Assembly: GCF_000833575.1 (NCBI RefSeq)
Contig: NZ_CP010827.1
Location: forward strand, 434,001 to 498,000
From: Corynebacterium singulare
GTDB taxonomy: Bacteria; Actinomycetota; Actinomycetes; Mycobacteriales; Mycobacteriaceae
Direction: 5' to 3'
Length of the DNA stretch: 64,000 nt
Below are positions 1 to 8,435 of the stretch, in pieces (the first letter of the stretch is position 1; every line of letters starts with the position of its first letter). The notes below the pieces were generated by a model. The model saw nothing but the letters and a program-made list of their open reading frames with translations. It ran no database searches and was not told the DNA's origin. Position numbers and translations under genes: made by a program.

Positions 1-19
1 GTGACGCGTGCAGAGGGGG

Positions 20-814
20 TTAAGGCCGCGGCTTTCCTTGAATCCAGTAGACGGACCAGATGACGTCCTCGCGCGGCACACCCCAGTCGTGCACAGCTAT
101 GGCGCGCACTGCTTTGGCGAGGTCCCCTTCGCCGGATACCCATACCGAATCGGGTGCAGTATCCGGGGTGAAACGAGAATCAAGGAGCTGTCTGGCGCGC
201 GCAATGTGCTCCTCGTGCGGAGCGGAAATCATAGTGAGCGAGCGAACCTTGCCGCTCCACGTTTCCTCAAATCCATCCTCAATTTCGTCGTCGCTTGCGA
301 TCAGAGCAACGACGTCGACGCCGCCCAAGGCGTCCGGTGAGAAAGCTTCGTAATGTTCCAGGATGTGCCACAGCGCCGGAAGAGCGGAGGCGTCTGCGAG
401 TAACAGTTGTGATTTCCTAGGTTCTTGCCACCGTGCTTGTCCCGTGTATATTCCTGCGGTATCCCCAGGTTGTGCCTTGCGGATCCAGCGTGAGCCCGGG
501 CCATTATCGCCGTGAGTCACCACGTCGACATCGATGGTGCACGCTTTCTGGTTGAGCTTGCGAATTGTGTACCAGCGCAATGCTGGGCGAATGTCGTCGG
601 GCAATCGGGTGACGGTGGCGCGAACATTGGCATCGTCGACCGGGAAGGGTGAAAATTCCTGCTTGTCTTGGGGCATGAGGAGCCCAAAATACTCGTCAGG
701 CCCGGCTAAGAGGTAGTCACCAAAAGCCGGCGAGTGAAAAGTTAAACGGTGCAGCCGCGGCTTGAGGCGGGTGTTCCCGGTGAGGGTGACGGGCAATAGG
801 CGGTGATGCGTCAA
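20..814 (-). CDS. Siderophore-interacting protein (FAD-dependent ferric reductase, ViuB/SIP family)
   Basis: This 264-residue cytoplasmic flavoprotein probably reduces ferric siderophores after import, releasing iron as Fe(II). The N-terminal FAD-binding barrel carries the family R-x-Y-T-x-R signature (RWYTIR, residues 80-85), and a glycine-rich stretch (HGDNGPGSRW) follows, as in SIP proteins. The C-terminal half is the NAD(P)H-binding lobe and ends in the typical V-Y-W segment. Length is normal for the family. The gene is divergent from an iron-siderophore ABC operon, and the shared spacer holds a DtxR-like box, so iron repression of both directions is likely. Substrate specificity cannot be read from sequence. 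The reading frame is complete and ends just inside the window edge. Confidence 0.9.
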   Translation of the reverse strand: MTHHRLLPVTLTGNTRLKPRLHRLTFHSPAFGDYLLAGPDEYFGLLMPQDKQEFSPFPVDDANVRATVTRLPDDIRPALRWYTIRKLNQKACTIDVDVVTHGDNGPGSRWIRKAQPGDTAGIYTGQARWQEPRKSQLLLADASALPALWHILEHYEAFSPDALGGVDVVALIASDDEIEDGFEETWSGKVRSLTMISAPHEEHIARARQLLDSRFTPDTAPDSVWVSGEGDLAKAVRAIAVHDWGVPREDVIWSVYWIQGKPRP

Positions 815-842
815 GGGAAGCGTTCCTAGGTGGGAGGGAAAT

Positions 843-880
843 TTGTCACCATTATAGAGAAGAAGTTAGGCTAGCCTCAA
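843..880. promoter_or_regulatory. Divergent core promoters of the iron locus
   Basis: Rightward, TTGTCA and TAGGCT are 18 bp apart. Leftward, the opposite strand reads TTGAGG, an 18-bp spacer and a perfect TATAAT. Both sets lie in the spacer between the reductase gene and the binding-protein gene. The DtxR-like box overlaps the rightward -10 and the leftward -35. Promoter calls are by eye. Confidence 0.55.
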
Positions 881-884
881 ATAA
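866..884. promoter_or_regulatory. DtxR-like iron box
   Basis: TTAGGCTAGCCTCAAATAA matches the 19-bp DtxR operator consensus TTAGGTTAGCCTAACCTAA at 15 of 19 positions, including the central TAGCCT core. It lies between two divergent iron-acquisition genes and overlaps promoter elements for both, which is the expected position for Fe(II)-DtxR repression. Confidence 0.8.
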
Positions 885-938
885 GTTAGGGGCCCGTTAA
901 TGTGCGTGCTCCTTCCCTGTGAAGGAAAGGTTTAATCC

Positions 939-1883
939 ATGGTTGCTATCAACCGGCGCGCGAAAACCGTGCTCGCTATTGTCTCAGCGGCAGCGATTGC
1001 TTTAGCGGGGTGCTCGCGCGGAAGCGGCGATGAAAGCACGGGAGCGGACAGCGCTGGCGAGGTGCGGGTTGCGAGCCTGGGGCTGGGCGACGCCGATACC
1101 GTGCTTGCGCTTGGCATTACTCCCGTTGCTGTGGCGCCGTGGGGTGCGCAAGGTGACGGTGATGGCTCCGGCGTTGGCCCCTGGGCGAAGGAACTTTTGG
1201 GTGATGCCCAGCCCGAGGTGATTTATAACACCGCTTCCGGTTTCACGGCAGAGGTTCTTGAACAGGTCACGGCCTCGGATCCCACACAGATCATCGCCGT
1301 GAACCAAGCTGTGGATCAGGAGGCGAAGAAATCCCTCGAGGATATCGCCCCGCTGACCGTGAAGCCCGAAGGTTTCGAAGACTGGCAGATTCCCTGGGAG
1401 GAGCAAGTTAAGACCATCGCCGCTGCCGTCGATAAGGAAGAGGAGGGGGAGAAGCTTATTGACCAAGCGGAGGACGCCTTAGAGCAGTTCAAGAACTCTC
1501 ACCCGGAGCTGCAGGGCAAACGAGCAGCCATCGTCATGCCCTATGAAGGGAAGCTGGGCCTCTACACAGCAGAGGACGGCCGCGGCCAGTTCATCGAATC
1601 TCTCGGCTTTGACATTCCGCAGGAACTGCAGGGTGATGGCTCCAGCTTTTTCGTGGACTATGCCCCGGAAAACTACTCCCAGCTCAACAACGTGGACTAC
1701 CTGTTCGTCTTGGATTACAACGGTGCGGCCGATGAACTCAAGAAGGATTCCACGTTCCAGGGCCTGGACGTGGTCAAGGATGGCCGTGTTCGCTACCTGG
1801 ACACGGACACCGGCAATGCGATGAGCATGCCAAATCCGCTGACGATCCCGTGGGCCGTCAACAAGTTCGAAGAGAAGCTCTAA
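939..1883 (+). CDS. Iron-siderophore ABC transporter substrate-binding lipoprotein (FecB/FepB type)
   Basis: This 314-residue exported lipoprotein captures a ferric siderophore outside the membrane and hands it to the permease pair encoded next. A basic N-terminus and hydrophobic stretch end in the lipobox LAGC, making Cys25 the lipidation site. The mature part is a type III periplasmic-binding fold, seen in the start VRVASLGLGDADTVLALG and in the domain-linking helix of this family. The ATG is preceded by a purine-rich Shine-Dalgarno (GAAGGAAAGG). The next gene starts directly after the stop codon, so the two are translationally coupled. A DtxR-like box lies upstream. The siderophore is unknown. 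Confidence 0.9.
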   Translation: MVAINRRAKTVLAIVSAAAIALAGCSRGSGDESTGADSAGEVRVASLGLGDADTVLALGITPVAVAPWGAQGDGDGSGVGPWAKELLGDAQPEVIYNTASGFTAEVLEQVTASDPTQIIAVNQAVDQEAKKSLEDIAPLTVKPEGFEDWQIPWEEQVKTIAAAVDKEEEGEKLIDQAEDALEQFKNSHPELQGKRAAIVMPYEGKLGLYTAEDGRGQFIESLGFDIPQELQGDGSSFFVDYAPENYSQLNNVDYLFVLDYNGAADELKKDSTFQGLDVVKDGRVRYLDTDTGNAMSMPNPLTIPWAVNKFEEKL

Positions 1884-2951
1884 GTGCTCGCACTACCGAG
1901 GAAGGCTGACGCTATCCACGGTGCTGCGGGCACACACCACGGCGACAAGGCAGCCACACTGGACTCGCGGGGGAGGAGCCGCGCGCGGCTGACCACGGCA
2001 CTCGTTATTGCGACCCTTCTCCTTTTCCTGTGCTCGCTAGTAGTGGGGTCCAGGACTATCCCGTTGCCTGATCTGTTCTCTGTACTTCTTCACGGGGGCG
2101 AAGCAGACATCGAGAATATCGTGTGGGATTTGCGTATCCCCCGCACGTTCGTGGCCTACTTCGCGGGTGCTGCCATTGCGGTATCGGGTGTTATCGCTCA
2201 GTCCTGGACTAGGAACCCCCTGGCCGATCCGGGCTTCATCGGTATCACTGCGGGAGCCTCGTTCCTGGTTGCCCTCGGGACAACACTAGGAATCGCCACT
2301 TCAACCGGAGCGCGGACCGTGCTCGCTCTCTTAGGTGCCGGATTGGCCACTGCATTGGTGTTGGGTGTGTCCCGGCGGTTTCAGGATCCCCTGACGCTGG
2401 TCTTGGTGGGTGCGGGAGTCGCCGCTGCCTTGAGCTCTGGCGCCATGTTGATCGGCCTATATTCCACGGATGTTCTCGACAGCATGCGTCGGTGGACCAT
2501 CGGCTCCACGTTTGGGCGCGGCCCAGAGGATGTCGCCATCGCAGGTGCCGGATTGCTCATCGGATTTATCATCGCCGCACGTGTCGCGAGACCGCTCGAT
2601 CTTTTGGCAATGGGGGAGGAATCCTCGGTTGCTTTAGGCGGTTCTCCCACGCTGGCGCGGCGCGGCGCTGCCTTGAGCATCGTTGTCCTAGCGGGATGCG
2701 CTACCGCGGCGACGGGGCCCATTGCCTTCGTCGGATTCGCCATCCCCCATCTGCTGCGCCGGTTCACAGGGCCAGAAGTTACCGCGATGATTGCACCGGC
2801 CGCATTGCTCGGTGGTTGCTCCGTACTCGCTGCAGATATTCTGGGCCGCCTCATCGCAGGCCCCTCTGAGCTGGAGATGTCCATCGTCTTGGCCTTCGTG
2901 GGTGCACCATTTCTCATCTGGGCCGTACACCGCGGGGAGCACACGCTATGA
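1884..2951 (+). CDS. FecCD-family iron-siderophore ABC permease, first subunit
   Basis: This 355-residue inner-membrane protein has about ten hydrophobic segments. It has the FecCD hallmarks: the R-I-P-R segment before the second helix (LRIPRTFVAYFAGAA), SWTRNPLADPGFIGITAGA, and the cytoplasmic coupling region near FVGFAIPHLLRR. It forms one half of the translocation pore with the next gene product. The GTG start is fused to the upstream stop codon. The first 35 or so residues are polar and non-conserved, so a later start is possible. The gene overlaps the second permease by 4 nt (ATGA). Confidence 0.9.
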   Translation: MLALPRKADAIHGAAGTHHGDKAATLDSRGRSRARLTTALVIATLLLFLCSLVVGSRTIPLPDLFSVLLHGGEADIENIVWDLRIPRTFVAYFAGAAIAVSGVIAQSWTRNPLADPGFIGITAGASFLVALGTTLGIATSTGARTVLALLGAGLATALVLGVSRRFQDPLTLVLVGAGVAAALSSGAMLIGLYSTDVLDSMRRWTIGSTFGRGPEDVAIAGAGLLIGFIIAARVARPLDLLAMGEESSVALGGSPTLARRGAALSIVVLAGCATAATGPIAFVGFAIPHLLRRFTGPEVTAMIAPAALLGGCSVLAADILGRLIAGPSELEMSIVLAFVGAPFLIWAVHRGEHTL

Positions 2952-4000
2952 GGGGGCGGGTGAAGGGGGACGTCGTCAAGCATCTGCGTTCCCAAGAACG
3001 GCAGCGCCGCACATGGTTATGGGCGGCGACCTGCTTCTTTATTCTGGTTGCAGCAACCTCCTATGTCCTCCTGCTGGGCCAAGGCCCCGTGGACTTGAGC
3101 CCGGGGCGGGTTCTGGAGATTCTCAACGGCGGGGGAAGCCGAAGCGAAATCCGCGTTGTCTGGGACCTGCGTATGCCGGTAGCGCTAGCGACCCTCATCG
3201 TGGGCGCCGCGCTCGGGCTGGCGGGCTCGTGGACGCAGTCTATGTCTCGCAATCCGCTGGCCTCGCCCGATATCCTTGGCGTGACTGGTGGCGCATCGGT
3301 CATGGTGGTCATCGGAACGGTACTCTCCCGGCCTGTGCTTGCCGAAGGGCTTTCCACGTTCTGGTGGCGGGCAGGCCTCGCGCTGCTGGGCGCGGTGCTA
3401 GCGGCTCTCCTGCTGGTGGCACTTGGAGGAATTGGTACAAGCAACCGCATCGTCATCGTCGGAATCGCGCTCTCGCTGCTGTTCCAAGCGCTGGTGGCAT
3501 ATTTATTGCGCGCCGCCGAGCTCCTTCGCGCGGCGCAATCGCAGCTGTGGCTGGCGGGAACCACGGGCTTTGTGCGGATGGATGTCATTGTCCCACTACT
3601 CGTGGGGCTGACTCCTTTCGTGCTCCTCGGCCTGTGGTGTGCCAAGGAGCTACCGCTCCTTGCGCATGATGATCTCTCGGCCCTTTCCCTCGGGGTTAAC
3701 ATCACACGAACACGCGCGCTGCTGTTGGTAGCAGCTACAGGCATCTGCGCGGTGACTGTATCCGTGGCCGGCCCCATTGGTTTCATCGCGCTTCTGGCCC
3801 CGCACGTGGGGCGCATTGTTGCCCGAACACCCACGCCGGTGCCCCTGGTCTCCTGCGCTGCCGGCGCCGCTTTGTTGAGTGTATGCGCTGTCATTGCTGG
3901 ATTGCTGCCGATGGACGCTCCCGTAGGCGCTGTCTCCTCCATCATCGGAGGGGGCGCCCTGGTCATCTTGGTGTGGAACGCCGCACGACGGAGAGGATAA
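2948..4000 (+). CDS. FecCD-family iron-siderophore ABC permease, second subunit
   Basis: This 350-residue polytopic membrane protein is paralogous to the preceding permease. The same motifs appear: LRMPVALATLIVGAALGLAG, SMSRNPLASPDILGVTGGAS and FIALLAPHVGRIV, the last being the helix that contacts the ATPase. Two different FecCD subunits per system is the usual arrangement for actinobacterial siderophore importers. Translation is coupled to the upstream gene through an ATGA overlap, and the ATPase gene follows after 7 nt. The first 20 residues are charged and could be cytoplasmic. Confidence 0.9.
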   Translation: MRGRVKGDVVKHLRSQERQRRTWLWAATCFFILVAATSYVLLLGQGPVDLSPGRVLEILNGGGSRSEIRVVWDLRMPVALATLIVGAALGLAGSWTQSMSRNPLASPDILGVTGGASVMVVIGTVLSRPVLAEGLSTFWWRAGLALLGAVLAALLLVALGGIGTSNRIVIVGIALSLLFQALVAYLLRAAELLRAAQSQLWLAGTTGFVRMDVIVPLLVGLTPFVLLGLWCAKELPLLAHDDLSALSLGVNITRTRALLLVAATGICAVTVSVAGPIGFIALLAPHVGRIVARTPTPVPLVSCAAGAALLSVCAVIAGLLPMDAPVGAVSSIIGGGALVILVWNAARRRG

Positions 4001-4007
4001 AAAGCTT

Positions 4008-4814
4008 GTGAAAGACAGAGAAATTACAGCTACCGGTATTCATGCCGGCTATAAGGACGGAGAAGACATCCTGTCCGGCGTTGACCTAGTGGCCCGCCCG
4101 GGTGAAATCACCACGCTCATTGGCCCCAATGGCTGCGGCAAGTCCACGCTGCTGAAGACCTTGTCTAAGATTCTTCGCCCGCGGCAGGGGCGCGTGCGCA
4201 TCGGCGAGCTAGACGTGCACGCCATGAGCCCGAAAGAAGCAGCTGCCCACGTGGCGCTTCTTCCGCAGCAGCCGACGGCACCGGACGGGCTGCGGGTAGG
4301 CGAGCTCGTCGCGCGCGGCCGCTACCCGCACCTGAGCCGCGGGCGGGGACTGTCCGCGAAAGACCGCGACATCATCGCGCAGGCTTGCGTGGAGACGGGC
4401 ATTACGGACTTCATCGACCGTGACATCGCGGCACTGTCGGGCGGCCAACGCCAGCGCGTGTGGCTAGCGCTTGCTTTGGCGCAGGACACGCCAGTGCTGC
4501 TTCTTGACGAACCCACCACCTTCCTCGACCCAGCCCACGCCATTAGCGTTTTAGAGCTTGTGCGCAAACAAGCCAATGCAGGGAAAACGGTCGTCGTCGT
4601 GTTGCACGATCTTATGTTGGCCGGTCAGTACTCTGACACCATGGTGGTCATGAACAACGGTGAGGTCATCGCGCAGGGAACTCCCCGCCAGGCGTTGACG
4701 AAAGAAGTGCTGGCGGCCGCGTATGGCATCGACGTGGAAATCTGGGATGACCCGCGAAGCGACGCCCCCGTCATCGTTCCGCGTGGAGTGCTCGGCACGC
4801 CAACAACCCCATAA
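4008..4814 (+). CDS. Iron-siderophore ABC transporter ATPase (FecE/FepC type)
   Basis: This 268-residue nucleotide-binding subunit powers the two upstream permeases. It has Walker A GPNGCGKST (residues 39-47), a Q-loop at LLPQQ, the ABC signature LSGGQRQR (143-150), Walker B VLLLDE (163-168) and a switch histidine at VVLHD. The QQPTAPDGLRVGELVARGRYPH segment type is diagnostic of iron-complex importers. The GTG start follows a GAGAGGA purine run that spans the permease stop. It is the last gene of the four-gene operon. The following spacer holds a possible hairpin and then the rplJ promoter. Confidence 0.93.
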   Translation: MKDREITATGIHAGYKDGEDILSGVDLVARPGEITTLIGPNGCGKSTLLKTLSKILRPRQGRVRIGELDVHAMSPKEAAAHVALLPQQPTAPDGLRVGELVARGRYPHLSRGRGLSAKDRDIIAQACVETGITDFIDRDIAALSGGQRQRVWLALALAQDTPVLLLDEPTTFLDPAHAISVLELVRKQANAGKTVVVVLHDLMLAGQYSDTMVVMNNGEVIAQGTPRQALTKEVLAAAYGIDVEIWDDPRSDAPVIVPRGVLGTPTTP

Positions 4815-5141
4815 AGAAACCCGAGTACAAAGCCCTCAGGGGAGCGATTTGGAGTTTGCCCAGCTCGGGTTGTAAAGTACCTAGCGAAGTTTGAACGGCC
4901 CATGGAGGTCGAGTCAAAGTTCACCGAAGACCGTCGGTCATCCGGATTTACGGATCGAAGGTTCCTCATCCACGAGGGCGGCCCACGCAGGAGACACTTT
5001 GCGAATTACCGCGGATTTCCGCGCGCGCCCTGTGCTCTTGCACGGGGCTCTTGTTGTTTCGGTCGCCATCTCCGGCGGCTGGGGCAGGAAGAGTCCCGGC
5101 GGAAAACACAATAAATGTTTCGAAAGGAGGCGAAGTAGAAA
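4815..5141 (+). promoter_or_regulatory. rplJ promoter and L10 leader region
   Basis: This gene-free stretch precedes rplJ. A candidate promoter (TTGGAG at 4849, 18-bp spacer, TAAAGT at 4873) would give an mRNA leader of about 250 nt, typical for rplJL leaders bound by L10-L12. AACCCGAG at 4818 pairs with CTCGGGTT at 4864, which may end the iron operon but lacks a T run. Several GC-rich self-complementary segments occur between 5020 and 5100. A strong Shine-Dalgarno AAAGGAGG sits before rplJ. The L10 site itself was not folded. Confidence 0.55.
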
Positions 5142-5663
5142 ATGGCAAACCCGAAGAACACTGCAGACCTGGCAAAGCTAAAGGAGAAGCTCGATGGTGC
5201 TCACTCCATCGTGCTCACTGAGTACCGCGGCCTGACCGTGGGTCAGCTCCAGGAGCTGCGTAACAACCTCGGCTTTGACGTTGAGTACTCCGTCGCCAAG
5301 AACACCCTTTTCAAGATCGCTGCCAACGAAGCTGGCATCGAGGGTCTTGACGAGCACCTGACTGGCCCGACCGCTATTGCGTTCATCAAGGGCGAGGCAG
5401 TGGATGCTGCGAAGGTCATCACCAAGTTCGCTGATGACAACAAGGCACTCGTTATCAAGGGTGGCTACATGGACGGCAACGCACTGTCTGCCGACCAGGT
5501 TGAGGCCATCTCCAAGCTGGACAACCGCGAGACCACTCTCGCCAAGCTGGCTGGCGCCATGAAGGGTTCTATGGCAAAGGCTGCTGCCGTATTCAACGCT
5601 CCTGCTACCAAGATGGTCCGCACTGCTGCGGCCCTGCAGGACAAGAAGGCTGCGGAAGCTTAA
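5142..5663 (+). CDS. rplJ: 50S ribosomal protein L10
   Basis: L10 (173 residues) anchors the L7/L12 stalk to 23S rRNA and, with L12, represses its own mRNA. The N-terminal RNA-binding region is recognisable in GAHSIVLTEYRGLTVGQLQE and YSVAKNTLFKIAANEAG. The C-terminal helix that carries L12 dimers is Ala/Lys-rich. Length fits actinobacterial L10. The ATG lies 8-10 nt after an AAAGGAGG ribosome-binding site. rplL follows after about 85 nt. rplK-rplA are not next to it; an iron-transport operon is upstream instead. Confidence 0.97.
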   Translation: MANPKNTADLAKLKEKLDGAHSIVLTEYRGLTVGQLQELRNNLGFDVEYSVAKNTLFKIAANEAGIEGLDEHLTGPTAIAFIKGEAVDAAKVITKFADDNKALVIKGGYMDGNALSADQVEAISKLDNRETTLAKLAGAMKGSMAKAAAVFNAPATKMVRTAAALQDKKAAEA

Positions 5664-5748
5664 GACGCCGATTAGCGGCGCACAATTACACACATAAATT
5701 CATCTGGCTGTCTAGGGCGGCCAGGAACACTGAGAAAGGATGCCAATC

Positions 5749-6135
5749 ATGGCTAAGCTCACCAAGGACGAGCTCATTGAAGCTTTCAAGGAAATGACCC
5801 TCATCGAGCTCTCCGAGTTCGTTAAGGAATTCGAGGAGGTCTTCGACGTTGAGGCTGCTGCTCCGGTTGCTGCTGTTGCTGCTGGTGCCCCGGCTGCCGG
5901 CGGTGCTGCTGAGGAAGAGAAGACCGAGTTCGACGTCGTTCTGACCGACGCTGGCGCTAAGAAGATCGGCGTTATTAAGGCTGTCCGCGAAATCGTTTCC
6001 GGCCTGGGCCTGAAGGAAGCCAAGGAAATGGTTGAGGGTGCTCCGAAGGCTATCCTCGAGGGCGCTTCCAAGGACGACGCTGAGGCTGCTAAGGCTAAGC
6101 TCGAAGAGGCTGGCGCTTCCGTCGAGCTCAAGTAA
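5749..6135 (+). CDS. rplL: 50S ribosomal protein L7/L12
   Basis: This 128-residue stalk protein recruits and stimulates translational GTPases. It has the N-terminal dimerisation domain ([18 protein letters not shown]), an Ala/Gly/Pro-rich hinge around residues 38-55, and the C-terminal factor-binding domain ending in VELK. The start is placed at the second of two in-frame ATGs 9 nt apart, because the protein then begins with the conserved MAKLTKDE and AAGGA lies at the right distance. The first ATG would add only MPI. A strong terminator follows. Confidence 0.97.
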   Translation: MAKLTKDELIEAFKEMTLIELSEFVKEFEEVFDVEAAAPVAAVAAGAPAAGGAAEEEKTEFDVVLTDAGAKKIGVIKAVREIVSGLGLKEAKEMVEGAPKAILEGASKDDAEAAKAKLEEAGASVELK

Positions 6136-6185
6136 TTCACCTGAATTACTTCAGCTTTTCCGCGCGGCACACGTGCTGCGTACCC

Positions 6186-6229
6186 ACAACCCCGTTCCGC
6201 ACTGCGCGGAGCGGGGTTGTTCCCGTTTT
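6186..6229 (+). terminator. Terminator of rplJL
   Basis: A perfect 15-bp stem (ACAACCCCGTTCCGC and its complement) with a 5-nt loop is followed by TCCCGTTTT. It lies 50 nt past the rplL stop and before the higBA operator. Confidence 0.85.
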
Positions 6230-6254
6230 GGTGGAAACTCCGGTTTTATGCCTC

Positions 6255-6294
6255 TAGTGTCATCTATTGACACTAGTATCAATAGATGACACTA
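6255..6294. promoter_or_regulatory. higBA operator/promoter palindrome
   Basis: A perfect 16-bp inverted repeat (TAGTGTCATCTATTGA, 8-nt centre) contains three copies of the half-site TAGTGTCA/TGACACTA at 6255, 6268 and 6287. The first two form a second palindrome with a 5-bp centre. TTGACA at 6267 and a weak CACTAT at 6290, 17 bp apart, would place the transcription start at or next to the toxin GTG codon. Autoregulation by HigA or the HigBA complex is inferred. Confidence 0.7.
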
Positions 6295-6301
6295 TGGGGA
6301 T

Positions 6302-6580
6302 GTGCAATTTCGTCGGCGAAGTCTCGAGCGATTTCATCAAGATGGCGTTCCGCCGCGATATATCCCATCGGAGTTACGCTCAGTAGTACGACGCAAGTTG
6401 CTCATGATCGGGCGATCCGTAAGCGTCACGGACCTTCGGATACCTCCGGCAAATCGGTTGGAGAAGCTAAAAGGCGACCTAGAGGGCTACTACTCAATTC
6501 GCGTCAATTCGCAGTGGCGCATCATATTCAAATGGACGCACGAAGGAGCTGTTGACGTTGACTTTATCGACTACCACTGA
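6302..6580 (+). CDS. higB: HigB-like toxin, RelE/ParE superfamily mRNA interferase
   Basis: This 92-residue protein is probably a ribosome-dependent mRNA endonuclease. It has the HigB pattern: N-terminal LERF, a middle L-K-G-D motif (EKLKGDLEGYYSIRVN), then QWRIIFKW and a C-terminal DVDFIDYH ending. The only available start is GTG, 10 nt after an in-frame stop, with no properly spaced Shine-Dalgarno. The promoter position suggests leaderless translation. The toxin-before-antitoxin order and the 23-nt overlap with the downstream HTH gene are typical of higBA. No inactivating change is visible. Confidence 0.85.
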   Translation: MQFRRRSLERFHQDGVPPRYIPSELRSVVRRKLLMIGRSVSVTDLRIPPANRLEKLKGDLEGYYSIRVNSQWRIIFKWTHEGAVDVDFIDYH

Positions 6581-6908
6581 AGCGCATACTCATATTGATG
6601 TGGTTCCCGTTCCGCATCCTGGGGAAATCCTTCTCCTAGAATTCCTCAAACCCTGTGGTATTACCCAGTATCGCCTGGCCAGTGACATTGGCACTACCCG
6701 TTCCCAAGTCTCCAAAATTACCCGCGGCGCGCTCGGTATCAGTGCCGATATGGCTTTGCGTTTGTCGGCCTACTTTGGGAACTCCGCGGAGTTCTGGCTC
6801 GGACTTCAAGAGGAATACGATCTCTGGAAAGCTCGCCAGACCACGGATGTCAGCGCCATCGTCCCGTGGAATGACAACAAAGAAGCTAATTCTCACTCAC
6901 AGAAATAA
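6558..6908 (+). CDS. higA: HigA-like antitoxin, XRE-family DNA-binding protein
   Basis: This 116-residue antitoxin carries an HTH (GITQYRLASDIGTTRSQVSKI) typical of the VapI/HigA group, preceded by the family motif HPGEILLLEFL. It should bind HigB and repress the palindromic operator upstream. Two TTG codons compete as start. The second is preferred because AAGGAG lies 9 nt before it, while the first leaves only 3 nt. The gene overlaps the toxin by 23 nt and, convergently, the MFS gene by 23 nt. Confidence 0.85.
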   Translation: MTLSTTTEAHTHIDVVPVPHPGEILLLEFLKPCGITQYRLASDIGTTRSQVSKITRGALGISADMALRLSAYFGNSAEFWLGLQEEYDLWKARQTTDVSAIVPWNDNKEANSHSQK

Positions 6909-8166
6909 ATGAATCGTGTTCCTGAGTGTCTAGGGGGTCGTCCTCCTTCGCGTCTGCTTGCGCAAGGGCGCGATCGGCTCTGCGCGCAAAGATGAGGGCA
7001 GGTCCGATAGCAAGGAATCCGGCGAGCGCATTGGCCCACAATCCAGTGGTCAATGACCAGCGATGAGACAGCGCAGCCAGAGGGGTCGACCATACACTGG
7101 AGAGTGAGACGACGGTGCTCATTTGGATATTGGTGACTCGGCCAAATGTTTCTTCAGCCATAAGCCTGTGGAGTGCGGCATAGGTTACCGCGCCGGCGGC
7201 TGGGGCTGTAAGAACGGATAGTCCTAGCGGGATGATCATCAACAGGCTGGAGCTGAGCAGGGCGCCACAGGCGATTGACGCAGCAACCCAGACACACGTG
7301 CCTACCTGAAGGGCTGCGAAGGAGAACTTCTTCTGCAGCCAACCTGTCGACAAAGCACCCACAATCCCGATGAGGCCAATGGACGTGCGGGCCAGTCCCG
7401 TTACCCATCCAGGGTTACTCCCCTCCTCCAGTATGAGGACAGCCATGAACAGTGAGCCGTTAATTGCGCAGTTCGACAGTGTTTGCATGGCAATAAGCCC
7501 GCGAAGTAGGGGCGAGCGAGCGACAATGGCTAGGCCTTCCTTCGTCGTGCGTAGGAGCTTGTTCCCTGCCTTCTTTGCGGGGTCTAGGCTAGCCTTGATA
7601 AAGAGGAAGAAGACAATGGTGAGGAAATTTGCCAGGCCTACAAACACAAAGGGCAGTGCCAGATTGACTTCTAGAAGTGCGCCGCCCACGGTGGGGCCGA
7701 TGAGTCCCGCAAATTGCAGGCGCGCTTGGATGAGCCCTTGTTTGGCGGCGAGTTGTTCTTCCTCAACCAGCTGGGGCAGGCAAGGGTCGGAGCAAGCTTG
7801 ACCAATTCGGTAAAAGAGCATCATGCTCCCGAGAAGCATGCCGAAGAGGATGGGGGAGAAGCCTCCGGAGAGGATGAGGCCCGCTAACGCGAGGTTGAGT
7901 ACCCCAGCCAGCGCGTTGGTCACAATGATGAGTGGCTTGCGGCGCCACATATCCGAAAGAGAGCCGCCAATGATGCCGCCTGCCAGTGCCGCAATTCCGG
8001 TGATGGTTCCATACAGACCGGCAAGGGTAAGACTATCGCTCAAACGTAGAGTGACCACCGGAATAGCAAGCCCGGCTCCTACCCCAGCTATCTGAGCCAC
8101 AAGGTCTGACCACAGGAATAGTCTAAAATCACTTAGGTTGGTGCGATCGACTTTATTGGTATTCAA
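6886..8166 (-). CDS. MFS transporter, EntS-like exporter family
   Basis: This 426-residue membrane protein has about twelve hydrophobic segments in two six-helix halves. The loop motif after helix 2 (GGSLSDMWRRKPLIIV) is the MFS motif A. The overall pattern fits the EntS/drug exporter branch, so the substrate could be a siderophore or drug; this cannot be settled here. It is monocistronic, convergent with higBA, and its stop lies inside the antitoxin coding end. The ATG start is followed by a polar 15-residue N-terminus. The upstream 270 bp contain a short hairpin (CATCATC-AGC-GATGATG) of unknown role. Confidence 0.82.
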   Translation of the reverse strand: MNTNKVDRTNLSDFRLFLWSDLVAQIAGVGAGLAIPVVTLRLSDSLTLAGLYGTITGIAALAGGIIGGSLSDMWRRKPLIIVTNALAGVLNLALAGLILSGGFSPILFGMLLGSMMLFYRIGQACSDPCLPQLVEEEQLAAKQGLIQARLQFAGLIGPTVGGALLEVNLALPFVFVGLANFLTIVFFLFIKASLDPAKKAGNKLLRTTKEGLAIVARSPLLRGLIAMQTLSNCAINGSLFMAVLILEEGSNPGWVTGLARTSIGLIGIVGALSTGWLQKKFSFAALQVGTCVWVAASIACGALLSSSLLMIIPLGLSVLTAPAAGAVTYAALHRLMAEETFGRVTNIQMSTVVSLSSVWSTPLAALSHRWSLTTGLWANALAGFLAIGPALIFARRADRALAQADAKEDDPLDTQEHDSFISVSEN

Positions 8167-8435
8167 TGTTCCTCCAAAAAGCGATCTCAGACGTCTCTAG
8201 GCCCTATTGCAATTAGCATGCCCCGGGGGAAAGATCACCAATCTAGTCCCGCATCATCAGCGATGATGTTCTCCCGAAAGAGAGAAGGCCGTAAAACCTC
8301 CCAATAATGTGATGCGCATTACTTGCGGTAATTCGAATTTACATGATCACTTTGGATCCAGGTATCCTACAAAAGTTTTAAGTTCTTGTTTCTGGAAGTG
8401 TGTGTTGAGCAAATGAATCGGTAGGATAAGCCACC

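Noticed and set aside
4818..4871. Terminator for the iron operon
   Set aside because: The 8-bp stem has a 38-nt loop, no T run, and overlaps the rplJ promoter, so it is not listed as a terminator.
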